Counted from the first letter of the stretch, positions 18,276-29,053 are shown. The stretch is DNA of 64,000 nucleotides from an uncultured Microbulbifer sp. (GCF_947504145.1 NZ_CANNGQ010000004.1:62001-126000), one strand, 5' to 3'. The notes: a model not told the origin generated them from the letters alone. Made by a program: numbers and translations.

Positions 18276-19295
18276 TTAAAGCTCCGTCAGGGGCCAGCGG
18301 GGGCGCACGTCTATATCCAGGCCTGCTCGCTGACCCGCCTTCAATCGCAGGCAACCGGCATAGGCAATCATTGCGCCGTTGTCGGTACAGAATTCCTGGC
18401 GCGGGTAATACACGCTGCAGCCGTCTTCGGCGAGGCGCGTTTCCAGGCGCTGGCGCAGCAGTTTATTCGCTGACACGCCACCGGCAATCACCAGGGTTTT
18501 GCGCCTGGCCTGCTTGAGGGCGCGGCGACATTTGATCACCAGGGTGTCCACCACTGCTTCCTGGAAAGCCGCAGCGATATCCGCACAGGTCTGCTCGTCC
18601 GGCAGACCGTCTTCCAGGGCGTGCTTCTGCACCGTGGTCAGGGTGAAGGTCTTCAAGCCGGAAAAGCTGAAATCGAGACCCGGGCGGTCGGTCATCGGGC
18701 GCGGGAAGGTAAACCGCAGGGGGTCGCCCTGCTCTGCGAGCGCGGCGAGGCGCGGGCCGCCGGGGTAATCGAGATCCAGCATTTTGGCGGCCTTGTCGAA
18801 GGCCTCGCCAGCGGCGTCGTCCAGGGATTCACCCAGCAACTCATACCGGCCGAGGCCCTGCACATCCACCAGCTGGGTATGGCCGCCGGAAACCAGCAGC
18901 GCCACAAACGGAAACGCCGGCGGCTTTTCTTCCAGCATCGGCGCAAGCAGATGCCCTTCCATATGGTGCACACCGATGGCGGGCACATCCCAGCCATAGG
19001 CAATGGCGCGGCCGGCGCAGGCGCCCACCATCAGGGCGCCGATCAGGCCGGGGCCGGCGGTGTAAGCAACACCATCAATATCGGCGGGCTGCGTATTGCT
19101 CTGGGCCATTACTTCACGAATCAGTGGCAACAGCTTGCGCACATGGTCGCGACTGGCCAGTTCCGGCACCACACCACCGTAGTCTGCGTGCAGTTTTACC
19201 TGGCTGTACAGGGTATGGCCCAGCAGGCCCTGCTCACTGTCGTAGAGGGCAACACCGGTTTCGTCACAGGAGGTTTCTATTCCGAGTACTCGCAC
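18276..19295 (-). CDS. tsaD: tRNA N6-adenosine threonylcarbamoyltransferase
   Basis: The 339-residue product is TsaD (Gcp/YgjD), close to the 337 residues of the E. coli protein. It starts [19 protein letters not shown] and carries the metal-binding pair His111 and His115 in HHMEGH. With TsaB and TsaE it transfers threonylcarbamoyl to A37 of ANN-decoding tRNAs. The true start is the GTG at 19295; an open frame continues upstream to 19385 but lacks family similarity. It is divergent from rpsU, as in E. coli and Pseudomonas, and probably heads a unit with folB and folK. Confidence 0.97.
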   Translation of the reverse strand: MRVLGIETSCDETGVALYDSEQGLLGHTLYSQVKLHADYGGVVPELASRDHVRKLLPLIREVMAQSNTQPADIDGVAYTAGPGLIGALMVGACAGRAIAYGWDVPAIGVHHMEGHLLAPMLEEKPPAFPFVALLVSGGHTQLVDVQGLGRYELLGESLDDAAGEAFDKAAKMLDLDYPGGPRLAALAEQGDPLRFTFPRPMTDRPGLDFSFSGLKTFTLTTVQKHALEDGLPDEQTCADIAAAFQEAVVDTLVIKCRRALKQARRKTLVIAGGVSANKLLRQRLETRLAEDGCSVYYPRQEFCTDNGAMIAYAGCLRLKAGQRAGLDIDVRPRWPLTEL

Positions 19296-19537
19296 GGGCT
19301 TCCAACAATCCTCAACATAATCGTCCGGCGGACCAATAAAACGGACAAATGACCGCTGCCGACCGGGTTTCGGGGGCGCTATCATACTCTCTGGGGGCTA
19401 CTCCCACGAAGTGGAAATCGCCCCAGACCAGTGCCGGGCGGCGGCTGTAATAACGGCCTCAGTGGCGACTATAGTTATAAGCCCGGTTTCGGCCCGCCAA
19501 TAGCACCATGTATATGGAAAGGAATGCGCTGGCAGGC

Positions 19538-19566
19538 TTGCGAAGGCCAGATCATCTGTATAGAAT
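19538..19566 (+). promoter_or_regulatory. Predicted promoter of the rpsU-dnaG-rpoD operon
   Basis: TTGCGA at 19538-19543 and TAGAAT at 19561-19566 are separated by 17 bases, a good sigma-70 promoter. Transcription would start near 19573 and give a leader of about 125 bases before rpsU. I found no LexA-type CTGT-N8-ACAG box nearby. Confidence 0.6.
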
Positions 19567-19585
19567 TTGCGCCCTCGCTGTGAAC

Positions 19586-19633
19586 CGGCCTCCGGATTGC
19601 ATCTGCGAGATGAGCAATTTGCCGGAAAGGCCG
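19586..19633 (+). promoter_or_regulatory. Structured leader RNA of rpsU
   Basis: The predicted 5' untranslated region contains a long interrupted hairpin. CGGCCT (19586-19591) pairs with AGGCCG (19628-19633), CCGG (19592-19595) with CCGG (19622-19625), ATTGC (19596-19600) with GCAAT (19614-19618), and ATCT with AGAT at the tip. No U-run follows, so it is not a terminator. It could be an autoregulatory ribosomal-protein leader or an RNA-stability element. Confidence 0.5.
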
Positions 19634-19697
19634 CCAGGATCCAGATGATCAAAAGCGATACATCTGGCCGAGAGAAACGAATTTTACAGGTAATCTA

Positions 19698-19913
19698 ATG
19701 CCCTCAGTACGCATCAAAGACAACGAACCATTTGACATCGCACTGCGCCGCTTCAAGCGCTCCTGCGAAAAAGCCGGTGTACTCTCCGAAGTACGTCGCC
19801 GTGAGTTTTACGAAAAGCCGACTGCCGTTCGCAAGCGCAAGGCTGCTGCCGCTGTTAAGCGTCACGCCAAGAAAATGCAGCGCGAAAACCGCAAGTTCCA
19901 GCGTCTCTACTGA
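19698..19913 (+). CDS. rpsU: 30S ribosomal protein S21
   Basis: The 71-residue product begins [21 protein letters not shown] and ends in a basic helix, matching S21 over its full length. S21 sits on the 30S platform near the 3' end of 16S rRNA and helps mRNA binding. It is the first gene of the macromolecular synthesis operon. A strong hairpin 70 bases downstream probably lets S21 be made in excess over DnaG and RpoD. Confidence 0.98.
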   Translation: MPSVRIKDNEPFDIALRRFKRSCEKAGVLSEVRRREFYEKPTAVRKRKAAAAVKRHAKKMQRENRKFQRLY

Positions 19914-19981
19914 GTTCTAGACTCACACCGAGTCTTCTCTCTCGCTCACAGCACGCTGACGCGAACGCGGTTCGCGGCCAA

Positions 19982-20015
19982 AACGGCGCCCGAGTTTACT
20001 CGAGCGCCGTTTTTT
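19982..20015 (+). terminator. Intrinsic terminator between rpsU and yqeY
   Basis: AACGGCGC at 19982-19989 pairs with GCGCCGTT at 20004-20011, with an inner CGAG/CTCG stem, and a T-run follows to 20015. It probably attenuates transcription within the operon, in the position where E. coli has its rpsU-dnaG terminator. Confidence 0.85.
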
Positions 20016-20178
20016 ATTGCCCGCCTCTTTTCCCGTTGCCGCGGATTATCGCCGCCAACTATGGCGATAAATAACCGGGCAAGCCTTGCAGTTATTAGTT
20101 GAATTCGGGCCTCTTTCCCTCAATATTGGGCATCCATAAGCAGTCCCCCGATAATCCAAAGAATCCGGTACTACCCTA

Positions 20179-20622
20179 ATGAGCACTCTCAAGGAAACCC
20201 TCGCCACCGCCACCAAAGACGCCATGAAGGCCCGCGAGAAAGCGCGCCTGGCGACCCTGCGACTGATCAATGCCGAGATCAAGCGGGTAGAGGTAGATGA
20301 GCGCATCGAGCTGGATGACGCGCGCATCCTGGCCCTGCTGGACAAGATGACCAAGCAGCGCCGCGACTCCATTACCCAGTACGAAAAGGCCGGGCGCCCG
20401 GAGCTGGCGGCGGTGGAGCAGCAGGAAATCGACGTAATTCAGGAGTTCCTGCCGGAACAGCTGTCCGAATCCGAGATCCAGGAAATCGTTGCCGCCGCCG
20501 TTAAAGAGACCGGCGCCAGTAGCATGGCCGACATGGGCAAAGTGATGGCCCTGGTAAAACCGCAGGTGCAGGGCCGTGCAGACATGGGCGCGGTGTCCAA
20601 ATTCGTGAAATCGTCCTTCTGA
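20179..20622 (+). CDS. yqeY: GatB/YqeY domain protein
   Basis: The 147-residue product is a stand-alone YqeY-domain protein, homologous to the C-terminal tail domain of the amidotransferase subunit GatB. Typical segments are STLKETLATATKDAMKAREK, FLPEQLSESEI and GASSMADMGKVM. The function of the stand-alone form is unproven; a tRNA-related role is assumed from GatB. Its place between rpsU and dnaG matches the arrangement in Pseudomonas. dnaG follows after 36 bases. Confidence 0.93.
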   Translation: MSTLKETLATATKDAMKAREKARLATLRLINAEIKRVEVDERIELDDARILALLDKMTKQRRDSITQYEKAGRPELAAVEQQEIDVIQEFLPEQLSESEIQEIVAAAVKETGASSMADMGKVMALVKPQVQGRADMGAVSKFVKSSF

Positions 20623-20658
20623 ACCAGGGCGCGCGATTAGCAGGCTGAAGGCTCCTCT

Positions 20659-22734
20659 ATGGCAGGAAAGATCCCGCAGTATTTTATCGACGACCTGTTG
20701 GCCCGCGCCGACATAGTCCCGGTCGTCGATAGCCGGGTCAAACTGCGCAAGACCGGGAAAAATTATTCCGCCTGCTGCCCTTTTCACGACGAAAAAACCC
20801 CATCTTTCACGGTAAGCCCAGACAAGCAGTTCTACTACTGCTTCGGCTGTGGCGCCAGCGGCAATGCTGTCGGCTTCCTGATGGAATACGACCGCCTGCC
20901 CTTCCCTGAGGCGGTAGAAAAGCTCGCCGCCAGCCTCAGCCTTGAAGTGCCCCGCGAGCAACTGGCCCCGGCGCAGATCAAACGGCAGCAGGAAAGCCAG
21001 TCGCTCTATCAGCTCACCGAGAAAGCCGCAGATTTCTACCGGGAAAAGCTGAAAGACCACAAGATCTCCACCCCCGCCATTACCTACCTGAAAAACCGCG
21101 GTCTGTCCGGCCAGGTGTGCAAGGAGTTTGGCATCGGCCTGGCGCCGCCGGGATGGGACAACCTGCTCAACCAGCTGGGCACCAGTTCGGAAAAAGCCGA
21201 GCAGCTGGAACTGGCGGGCCTCGCTATCCGCCGCCAGGACAGTGACGGCAACCAAGGCAAAGTGGAACCCGGCAAACGCCACCACTACGACCGCTTCCGC
21301 AACCGCATCATGTTCCCGATCCGCGACCAGCGCGGGCGCACCATTGCATTTGGTGGCCGGGTGCTGGGGGACGACAAGCCCAAATACCTGAACTCCCCGG
21401 AAACCCCGATCTTCCACAAAGGCCGTGAACTCTACGGTCTGTGGGAAGCCCGCCAGGCCAATCGCGAGCTGAAACGGCTGATTGTGGTGGAGGGGTATAT
21501 GGACGTGGTCGCCCTGGCCCAGTTCGACATTCGCTGTGCCGTCGCCACCCTGGGTACAGCCTGCGGCGAAGACCACATCCAGCTTGCCTTCCGCCATACC
21601 GGCGAACTGGTGTTCTGTTTCGATGGCGACAAAGCCGGCCGCACCGCCGCCCGCCGCGCCCTGGAATCCGCACTACCGCACATGCAGGACGGCCGCAGCC
21701 TGCGCTTCCTGCTGCTGCCGGAAGGGGAAGACCCGGACACCCTGGTGCGCCAGATCGGCGGCGAGCGCTTCGACCAGCTGATCGACGAACAGGGCCGCCC
21801 GCTGGAAGACTTCCTGTTCGACCTGCTGGGCGAAGGTATCAACATCCAGACCATGGACGGCCGCGCGCGCCTATCCAAAGCCGCCGCCCCCCTGCTCGAC
21901 CTGCTGCCCGCTGGCGTCTACCGCCAGCTGATGTTCCAGCAACTGGCCCGCCGCACCGGTCTCGAGCAGGACATGCTCGAAGAAATCATCGCCGCGGAAA
22001 AAGCCCGCAGCACCGAGCTCGCGCGGCAGTCTCGCCCGCCGGCTCCTCCGGAATCCAGCTCAGCAAAACCCAGACCGGCAGCGAACCCCGCGGCCACTGC
22101 AAGCACACGCCAACCCCCGCCCGCGAGTGAGCACCCACACACCGGCCAGATGCCAGAATTTGACGGCTCACCTCCGGATTACGGCTTCGGTGAAGCACCA
22201 CCGGACTATCCCGATGGCCCCGGATACGACGAATCTGACAGCGGCGAGCCCGGGCAATATCGCGAGAGCCCGCGCCGGCGCAGCGGCCAGTACCGCCTGC
22301 CCGCGGAACGAATGCTGATTGCCCTGCTGCTGCACCACCCGAAACTGGCCGATCTGATCGATGACAGCGCACGCTTTCGCGACAGCAACGATGCCGACTT
22401 ACAGCTTTTCGGCGAAGTTCTGCAGGTTTTGCACAAAAACCCCGGCCTCAACAGCAACCAGCTGTTCGGCCGCCTGCTGAACCTCGAGAGCAAAGAAGCT
22501 CGCGAACTGCTCCCCCGTCTCGCCATGAGCCACCCCATCGTTGGCGCCGCCGGGCAAAGCCTCGAGTACGACCCGCAAACCGAGTTCAGCGACTGCCTGC
22601 GCACCCTGGACATCGCCGCCGAACGCCAGCGCAAGCGCGACCTGGTGGACCAGCTGAAGAGCAATGGCAGCAGCAACCAGCTAAGCGCCGAACAGCTGGC
22701 ACTGCTGGCGCAATTCCGCCGCAAGCAGGACTAA
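20659..22734 (+). CDS. dnaG: DNA primase
   Basis: The 691-residue product is DnaG. The CHC2-type zinc finger uses Cys40, His43, Cys61 and Cys64, the same positions as in E. coli. The TOPRIM catalytic domain includes VVEGYMDVVAL and FDGDKAGR. A Pro-rich, low-complexity linker at about residues 455-545 precedes the C-terminal DnaB-interacting helical domain. This linker makes the protein about 110 residues longer than E. coli DnaG (581). DnaG makes RNA primers at the replication fork. It stands between yqeY and rpoD. Confidence 0.97.
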   Translation: MAGKIPQYFIDDLLARADIVPVVDSRVKLRKTGKNYSACCPFHDEKTPSFTVSPDKQFYYCFGCGASGNAVGFLMEYDRLPFPEAVEKLAASLSLEVPREQLAPAQIKRQQESQSLYQLTEKAADFYREKLKDHKISTPAITYLKNRGLSGQVCKEFGIGLAPPGWDNLLNQLGTSSEKAEQLELAGLAIRRQDSDGNQGKVEPGKRHHYDRFRNRIMFPIRDQRGRTIAFGGRVLGDDKPKYLNSPETPIFHKGRELYGLWEARQANRELKRLIVVEGYMDVVALAQFDIRCAVATLGTACGEDHIQLAFRHTGELVFCFDGDKAGRTAARRALESALPHMQDGRSLRFLLLPEGEDPDTLVRQIGGERFDQLIDEQGRPLEDFLFDLLGEGINIQTMDGRARLSKAAAPLLDLLPAGVYRQLMFQQLARRTGLEQDMLEEIIAAEKARSTELARQSRPPAPPESSSAKPRPAANPAATASTRQPPPASEHPHTGQMPEFDGSPPDYGFGEAPPDYPDGPGYDESDSGEPGQYRESPRRRSGQYRLPAERMLIALLLHHPKLADLIDDSARFRDSNDADLQLFGEVLQVLHKNPGLNSNQLFGRLLNLESKEARELLPRLAMSHPIVGAAGQSLEYDPQTEFSDCLRTLDIAAERQRKRDLVDQLKSNGSSNQLSAEQLALLAQFRRKQD

Positions 22735-22892
22735 AGCCAGTCGCGAAGGCGCTGCGGCCGGGCACCCAGGCTTTTCACGCCCCCACCCCTTGAATTCCCC
22801 AACAGCAGCACCATATACACTGGCCCGCCGACCAAAGCCGGCGGGCACCCAAAGACAAGCGCGCTCGAACGCCCTGAACCACGCCTTCTGCC

Positions 22893-22935
22893 TTGACAGT
22901 CACAGTGGTTATTGCTATCGCAAATACGCTATAAT
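22893..22935 (+). promoter_or_regulatory. Promoter elements upstream of rpoD
   Basis: A perfect TTGACA lies at 22893-22898 and a perfect TATAAT at 22930-22935. They are 31 bases apart, too far for one promoter, so they probably belong to two overlapping promoters, each with a weak partner box. Either would give rpoD expression independent of rpsU-dnaG. Confidence 0.45.
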
Positions 22936-23006
22936 CCCGCGTCTTTGTCCGACGAAAAGCCCAGACAAAACTCCCGACTATCAATCCCCAGAATTCAGGG
23001 TTGTGC

Positions 23007-24863
23007 ATGACCGACAAAACCCAGCAGCAAAAGACCACCTCCCGTATCAGAGAGCTGATCGCCCGCGGTAAAGAGCAGGGCTATCTCACCTATGCGGAAG
23101 TGAACGATCACCTGCCCGAAGACATCTCCGATCCCGATCAGGTCGAAGACATCATCGGCATGATCAACGACATGGGCATCAAGGTGTTCGAACAGGCGCC
23201 GGACGCCGAAGAACTGTTGATGGCTGAAGGCGACAGCTCCGCCGATGAGATCGCCGCGGCCGAAGCCGCTGCCGCCCTCGCCGCCGTAGAATCCGATGTA
23301 GGCCGCACCACCGACCCCGTGCGCATGTACATGCGCGAAATGGGCACCGTGGAGCTGCTCACCCGCGAAGGCGAGATCGCCATCGCCAAGCGCATCGAAG
23401 AAGGCCTGCGCGAGCTGATGGCCGCCCTCGCCTACTGGCCGGGTGCCGTACAGCACGTCATCGACGAATACGCGCTGATCGAGAAGGAAGAGCGCCGCGT
23501 TCCCGACGTGATCGCAGGCTGGCTCGACCCCGCCGATGAAGTGCCCCCGGGCGCCCAGGCCGGTCAGGCGGCAGAAGCCGCCAAGAAGAAAGAAGAAGAT
23601 AAAGACGACGATGACGACTCTGACGATGAGGAAGAGGAAGAAAACGTCGGCGGTATCGACCCGGAAGAACTTGCCGAGCGCATGAACAAGTTGATCGCCG
23701 CGCAGAAGAAAGCCGACGCCGCGATCAAAAAGCACGGCCGCGACTCCAAAGAAGCGGGCGTAGCACTGGAAGCTGTGGGCGATGTATTCCGCTTCTTCAA
23801 GCTGGCGCCGCGCCAGTTCGAGCCGCTGTACAACCAGGTCCGCGATATTCTCGATGACGTGCGTGCGCAAGAGCGCCTGGTGATGAACCTGTGCATCAAG
23901 CGTGCCCGCATGCCGCGCAAGACCTTCATCAAGGAGTTCCCCGGCAACGAGACCAACGTTGAGTGGATCCCCGCGATCATCAAGAAAAAGCGCGATTACT
24001 CCGACGCCCTGCGCCAGGTCGCCGAAGAGATTCAGCGCGCCCAGCGCAAATTGCAGCAGGCTCAGGACAAAGCCCAGCTGGACGTCGGCCAGATCAAAGA
24101 GATCAACCGTCGCATGTCCATCGGTGAAGCCCGCTCACGCCGCGCCAAGAAAGAAATGGTCGAGGCCAACCTGCGTCTGGTTATTTCTATCGCCAAGAAG
24201 TACACCAACCGCGGCCTACAGTTCCTGGACCTGATCCAGGAAGGCAATATCGGTCTGATGAAGGCGGTGGACAAGTTCGAATACCGTCGCGGTTACAAGT
24301 TCTCCACCTACGCCACCTGGTGGATTCGCCAGGCGATTACCCGCTCTATTGCAGACCAGGCGCGCACTATCCGTATTCCGGTGCACATGATTGAGACCAT
24401 CAACAAACTCAATCGCATCAGCCGCCAGATGCTGCAGGAGATGGGCCGCGAACCCACCCCCGAAGAGCTGGGCGAGCGCATGGAAATGCCGGAAGACAAG
24501 GTGCGTAAAGTCCTGAAGATCGCCAAAGAGCCGATCTCCATGGAAACGCCGATCGGTGACGATGAAGACTCCCATCTGGGCGACTTTATCGAAGACCAGA
24601 ACCAGTCTTCGCCGATCGACACCGCCACGTCCACCGGCCTGCACGATGCCACCCGCTCTGTACTCGGCGGACTGACGGCACGGGAAGCCAAGGTACTGCG
24701 CATGCGCTTCGGTATCGACATGAACACCGACCACACCCTTGAGGAAGTGGGCAAGCAGTTCGACGTTACCCGCGAGCGTATCCGCCAGATCGAAGCCAAA
24801 GCGTTGCGCAAACTGCGCCACCCTTCGCGCTCCGAACACCTGCGCAGCTTCCTGGACGAATAA
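23007..24863 (+). CDS. rpoD: RNA polymerase primary sigma factor RpoD
   Basis: The 618-residue product is the housekeeping sigma-70 factor. Region 1.1 is at the N terminus, an acidic insertion near residues 190-215 ([19 protein letters not shown]) lies in the non-conserved region, and regions 2-4 follow. Region 2.4 reads [20 protein letters not shown], and the region 4.2 helix-turn-helix reads [20 protein letters not shown]. The ATG at 23007 is preferred to an upstream TTG at 23001. It is the last gene of the operon, with its own promoter elements and a strong terminator. Confidence 0.98.
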   Translation: MTDKTQQQKTTSRIRELIARGKEQGYLTYAEVNDHLPEDISDPDQVEDIIGMINDMGIKVFEQAPDAEELLMAEGDSSADEIAAAEAAAALAAVESDVGRTTDPVRMYMREMGTVELLTREGEIAIAKRIEEGLRELMAALAYWPGAVQHVIDEYALIEKEERRVPDVIAGWLDPADEVPPGAQAGQAAEAAKKKEEDKDDDDDSDDEEEEENVGGIDPEELAERMNKLIAAQKKADAAIKKHGRDSKEAGVALEAVGDVFRFFKLAPRQFEPLYNQVRDILDDVRAQERLVMNLCIKRARMPRKTFIKEFPGNETNVEWIPAIIKKKRDYSDALRQVAEEIQRAQRKLQQAQDKAQLDVGQIKEINRRMSIGEARSRRAKKEMVEANLRLVISIAKKYTNRGLQFLDLIQEGNIGLMKAVDKFEYRRGYKFSTYATWWIRQAITRSIADQARTIRIPVHMIETINKLNRISRQMLQEMGREPTPEELGERMEMPEDKVRKVLKIAKEPISMETPIGDDEDSHLGDFIEDQNQSSPIDTATSTGLHDATRSVLGGLTAREAKVLRMRFGIDMNTDHTLEEVGKQFDVTRERIRQIEAKALRKLRHPSRSEHLRSFLDE

Positions 24864-24890
24864 TTTCCTATACTGGAAATATTCATATTG

Positions 24891-24916
24891 AAAAGCCCGG
24901 CCTGCCGGGCTTTTTT
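24891..24916 (+). terminator. Intrinsic terminator of rpoD
   Basis: AAAAGCCCGG at 24891-24900 pairs with CCGGGCTTTT from 24905 around a CCTG loop, and the T-run ends at 24916. It lies 27 bases after the rpoD stop codon. Confidence 0.93.
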
Positions 24917-24981
24917 GTGGATTGCGAAATCATTTCAAACAGATTTCACATAGAACCAACCGCGGAGTTTTACAGAGAGCA

Positions 24982-25371
24982 ATGGAAGAGCAGTTTGTGA
25001 ATAAACCCGGAAAAACCGGTATCTCCCGCCTGATCGATGCCACCGAATACTCCCGTCAGGGATTGATCGCCACCTGGCGCAACGAGGCCGCGTTCCGCCA
25101 GGAAGTATCCCTGGCGATTCTCCTGATCCCCACCGCCATCTGGCTGGGAGAATCTGGTGTTGAGCGCGCGCTCCTCATCGGTGTGACCATGCTGGTGATG
25201 ATCGTCGAGCTGCTCAACAGCGCGGTGGAAGCCGTGGTCGACCGGGTCGGCCCAGAGAAGCATCCACTGTCCAAAATCGCTAAAGACACCGGCTCTGCCG
25301 CGGTCTCCATTTCACTATTGCTGTGGGCTTCGACCTGGGCCTGCATCCTGCTACCGCGCTGGATCGGCTGA
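24982..25371 (+). CDS. dgkA: Diacylglycerol kinase, integral membrane
   Basis: The 129-residue product matches the small trimeric DgkA. It has the NEAAFRQE segment, the ELLNSAVEAVVDR catalytic helix and three membrane segments. The enzyme phosphorylates diacylglycerol, recycling the product of membrane-derived glucan synthesis. The ATG at 24982 gives the family length (E. coli 122 residues); the frame extends upstream to 24922 without similarity. It lies just after the rpoD terminator. Confidence 0.94.
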   Translation: MEEQFVNKPGKTGISRLIDATEYSRQGLIATWRNEAAFRQEVSLAILLIPTAIWLGESGVERALLIGVTMLVMIVELLNSAVEAVVDRVGPEKHPLSKIAKDTGSAAVSISLLLWASTWACILLPRWIG

Positions 25372-25587
25372 GCACTCCATATGACCAGCCGGTGACCGTG
25401 CGGGTTTCCCCGACAAAATTTGTGACCGCCGGGCGCAGAGCCCGGTAACCCCCTACCGCTCTACTAAAATTCCCCCACTAGCGTACCAACTGGTGCACGC
25501 AAGGATCTGCGTGCAAACGACCTGTCGCGCCACCGCGCCCTGTCGTCACTACGAATCATCAAAAAGAAACGTACCAGGGACGGAATC

Positions 25588-27555
25588 ATGTGGTATCCCC
25601 GCGCGGGTCGTGCGTTTGACGCCGGCGCCTCAAGGCTTTTCTCACTGGCTCTGCCAGTAATTCTGACATCGCTGGCACCCGCCAGCACCAGCGCCCAGGT
25701 GGTGCTGAGTAGTGGCGATGATCACTACACGCTCAACCACACCAGCCTCGCGCGCCGCAGCCTCAATGGCGCGCTCAATACGACGTTCGACGGTGGCAGC
25801 GGCCACGACACCCTGACGATCCAGGGAGTCAGCCTGAGTAATCCGGCGCGGCTGCGACACTGGGAAACCATTTCGCTGGAACAGGGCACACAGCTGATAC
25901 TGGATACCAACCTGGTGCTGGGCGACGAGGATCGTCGCGCCAGCCACGTTGAAATCAGCACCGACAGCACCCTGCTACTCCCCTACTACAGCGCGGGGTT
26001 GGTCACCAGCGGCGGTCAGCCCCTGAGTGTGATGAACCGCGGGCTGATCGACATGCGCGGCAAAACTGCCAACCGCCTCCTGATCCAGGGCGACTATTTC
26101 GGCGGTAGCAGCAGCACCATCCGCATGGACCTGGTGGCCGGCGGCGACGACAGCCTCTCCGACCGCGTGATCATCGACGGCGGCCACGCCAGTGGCAGCA
26201 CCCAGCTGACCTTCAACCGGCTCGCCGGCAGCGGCGCCAATACCGTGGGCGGCATACTCGTCGTAGAAGCCCGCAACGGCGGCAGCACATCGGCCGGGGC
26301 CTTCTACATGCCCCAGTCCGTTTCCGCCGGCCCCTACGAGTACTACCTGTTTCGCGGCAACGGCGATCTGCAGAACGACGACAACTGGTATCTGCGCTCG
26401 ACCCTGCAAGCCGGTGACACGCCCGCCACCAGCCCTATGGCCGACATGCGCAGAATGGACAACGACAACATCGCGGCCTTCGGTACATCATCGGGCCTCG
26501 TGAGCGCCGGCCCTCTGACTGCCACCGAGGCACAAGACGCAAACCTTACGACACCCGGAGGGCTCCTCGCCGCGGCGCCACCAACCGGCAGCGTACCGCT
26601 GCCAATTTACCGGCCCGAGGTCCCCCTCTACGCCCAGGCAAAATCCCTCGCCCGCCTCGCCTCCCTGCAGGAAATCGGCAGCTATCACAAACGCAGAGGA
26701 GAGCAGCGCAGCTGGTTCGATGGCACCAATAAGGACTGGATGCGCGTGCATCACATGAGCGCCGATTACAACTGGAGCGGCGACATCAGTAACCGCTTCG
26801 ACGGCAGCATCAGCGGCTTCCAGGTGGGCACCAATCTCTGGTCCGGCCCCACCTGCACCGGCGGCGCGCGGGAGCACGGTATCTTTGTCGGCAGCACCCG
26901 CGCCAGCGGCGACGTCACCGGTTTCGCCCGGGGCTTTCGCGACTACGACGCCGGACACAACCAGCTCAGCAGCTACCATCTGGGCTACTACTTTAATGAC
27001 TACCGCCCCGACATGGGCTACTTCGATATCACCGCCAAAGTGGCCTACCTGGAGCTGGAGAGCGAATCTTCCCGCGGTATCGGCGACACCATTACCGGCC
27101 CACAGCTCACCATCTCCGTGGAAAAAGGCTTCACCTGGCAGGCCTCGGAACAGATCAACGTCGAGCCGCAGTTACAGGCGGTGGTTAATTACAGCAATCT
27201 CAGCGCCTACCACGACGAGATCTCCTGGGTAGAACCCGATATGACCCCGGAAGCCAACTTCCGCGCCGGTCTGCGCGCCTACAATACGGACAGCCAGTGG
27301 TTAAATGGCAACCTGCGCCTCTACCTGTTCGGCAACGTCTGGCACACGCTAAGCGGGAACGACCAGCTGCTGTTCGACCTGAACCTGCAGACCAACCTGG
27401 AACGGGAAGCAACCTGGGGAGAATTTGGCGGTGGTGTTGTGCTGCTGGAGAGCAAATTAGGCAGCGCGTTTTTTAATCTGGGCTACCAGCGCTCCCTCGA
27501 CAACCTCGACTGGTCGGGCGGCAACGCCAGCCTGGGCTTTAACTGGGCGTGGTAG
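25588..27555 (+). CDS. Autotransporter (type Va) with pertactin-like passenger
   Basis: The 655-residue product has a signal peptide (to about residue 37). A short beta-helical passenger ends with the family block LLIQGDYFGGSSSTIRMDLV..SDRVIIDGG..GAFYMPQSVSAGPYEYYLFRGN, typical of pertactin-like autochaperone regions. An outer-membrane beta-barrel covers roughly residues 390-655 and closes with an aromatic-rich FNWAW. Autotransporters export their passenger to the cell surface. The passenger is unusually short, and I see no protease or adhesin motif, so the function is unknown. The gene stands alone. Confidence 0.85.
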   Translation: MWYPRAGRAFDAGASRLFSLALPVILTSLAPASTSAQVVLSSGDDHYTLNHTSLARRSLNGALNTTFDGGSGHDTLTIQGVSLSNPARLRHWETISLEQGTQLILDTNLVLGDEDRRASHVEISTDSTLLLPYYSAGLVTSGGQPLSVMNRGLIDMRGKTANRLLIQGDYFGGSSSTIRMDLVAGGDDSLSDRVIIDGGHASGSTQLTFNRLAGSGANTVGGILVVEARNGGSTSAGAFYMPQSVSAGPYEYYLFRGNGDLQNDDNWYLRSTLQAGDTPATSPMADMRRMDNDNIAAFGTSSGLVSAGPLTATEAQDANLTTPGGLLAAAPPTGSVPLPIYRPEVPLYAQAKSLARLASLQEIGSYHKRRGEQRSWFDGTNKDWMRVHHMSADYNWSGDISNRFDGSISGFQVGTNLWSGPTCTGGAREHGIFVGSTRASGDVTGFARGFRDYDAGHNQLSSYHLGYYFNDYRPDMGYFDITAKVAYLELESESSRGIGDTITGPQLTISVEKGFTWQASEQINVEPQLQAVVNYSNLSAYHDEISWVEPDMTPEANFRAGLRAYNTDSQWLNGNLRLYLFGNVWHTLSGNDQLLFDLNLQTNLEREATWGEFGGGVVLLESKLGSAFFNLGYQRSLDNLDWSGGNASLGFNWAW

Positions 27556-27616
27556 ACGCCGCTGGGCGATGTGCAAAGCGTTGATTTAGCGGAGAAAATC
27601 GAGTACTTTCCCAACC

Positions 27617-27638
27617 CGCTCGCAGGTCCCTGCGAGCG
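27617..27638. repeat. Perfect inverted repeat just upstream of the tRNA gene
   Basis: CGCTCGCAGG at 27617-27626 is complementary to CCTGCGAGCG at 27629-27638, leaving a two-base centre. It starts 61 bases after the autotransporter stop and ends eight bases before the tRNA. No U-run follows. It may end the autotransporter transcript or be a processing signal for the tRNA precursor. Confidence 0.6.
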
Positions 27639-27646
27639 CCAGTGCA

Positions 27647-27723
27647 GGGCCCGTAGCTCAGTTGGTTAGAGCATCCGACTCATAATCGGCAGGTCCCCAG
27701 TTCAAGTCTGGGCGGGCCCACCA
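27647..27723 (+). tRNA. ileX: tRNA with anticodon CAU, probably tRNA-Ile2
   Basis: The 77 bases fold as a complete cloverleaf. The acceptor GGGCCCG pairs with CGGGCCC, the D stem is GCTC/GAGC, the anticodon loop is CTCATAA, the T stem is CCCAG/CTGGG, and CCA is encoded. Anticodon CAU occurs in Met and in Ile2, where lysidine changes it. The GACTCATAATCG arm, the TTCAAGTC T loop and the position near rpoD (as E. coli ileX) favour Ile2. Elongator Met remains possible. The top pair of the anticodon stem (U-C) is mismatched. Confidence 0.93.
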
Positions 27724-27791
27724 TTTTTCCTGCACTTCCCTGCTTTCCTGCTCTGCAAAAAACCGGACACACAGATCCATACAGATACGAA

Positions 27792-28907
<1,116 letters not shown>

Positions 28908-28930
28908 GCTTGAAATACCTCATTGATTTA

Positions 28931-28979
28931 AAAACAAAAAACCCGGAGCGGCAGAAAATTGTACTGACACCGCTCCGGG
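28931..28979 (-). terminator. Terminator of the two-CBM PL7 gene
   Basis: CCGCTCCGGG and CCCGGAGCGG (28970-28979 with 28942-28951) form a 10-base stem with an 18-base loop. Read on the minus strand it is followed by a T-rich run (28931-28941). It implies that the downstream lipoprotein PL7 gene needs its own promoter or readthrough. Confidence 0.75.
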
Positions 28980-29053
28980 AAGCTTCCGCTGGGCGACCCT
29001 TCAAAACGACTTCTTGGGGGTTGGGTCACCCGCATCACGCGCTGGCGAGAGTT

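Noticed and set aside
19296-19697. LexA/SOS box in the tsaD-rpsU divergent region, as in the E. coli operon
   Set aside because: No CTGT-N8-ACAG match was found on reading the region.
20176-21597. 473-codon open frame antisense to yqeY and dnaG
   Set aside because: It mirrors the codon bias of the dnaG strand, has no ribosome-binding site and no recognisable motif, and dnaG is certain.
22893-22935. A single consensus promoter TTGACA...TATAAT for rpoD
   Set aside because: The boxes are 31 bases apart, outside the sigma-70 range; listed only as separate elements.
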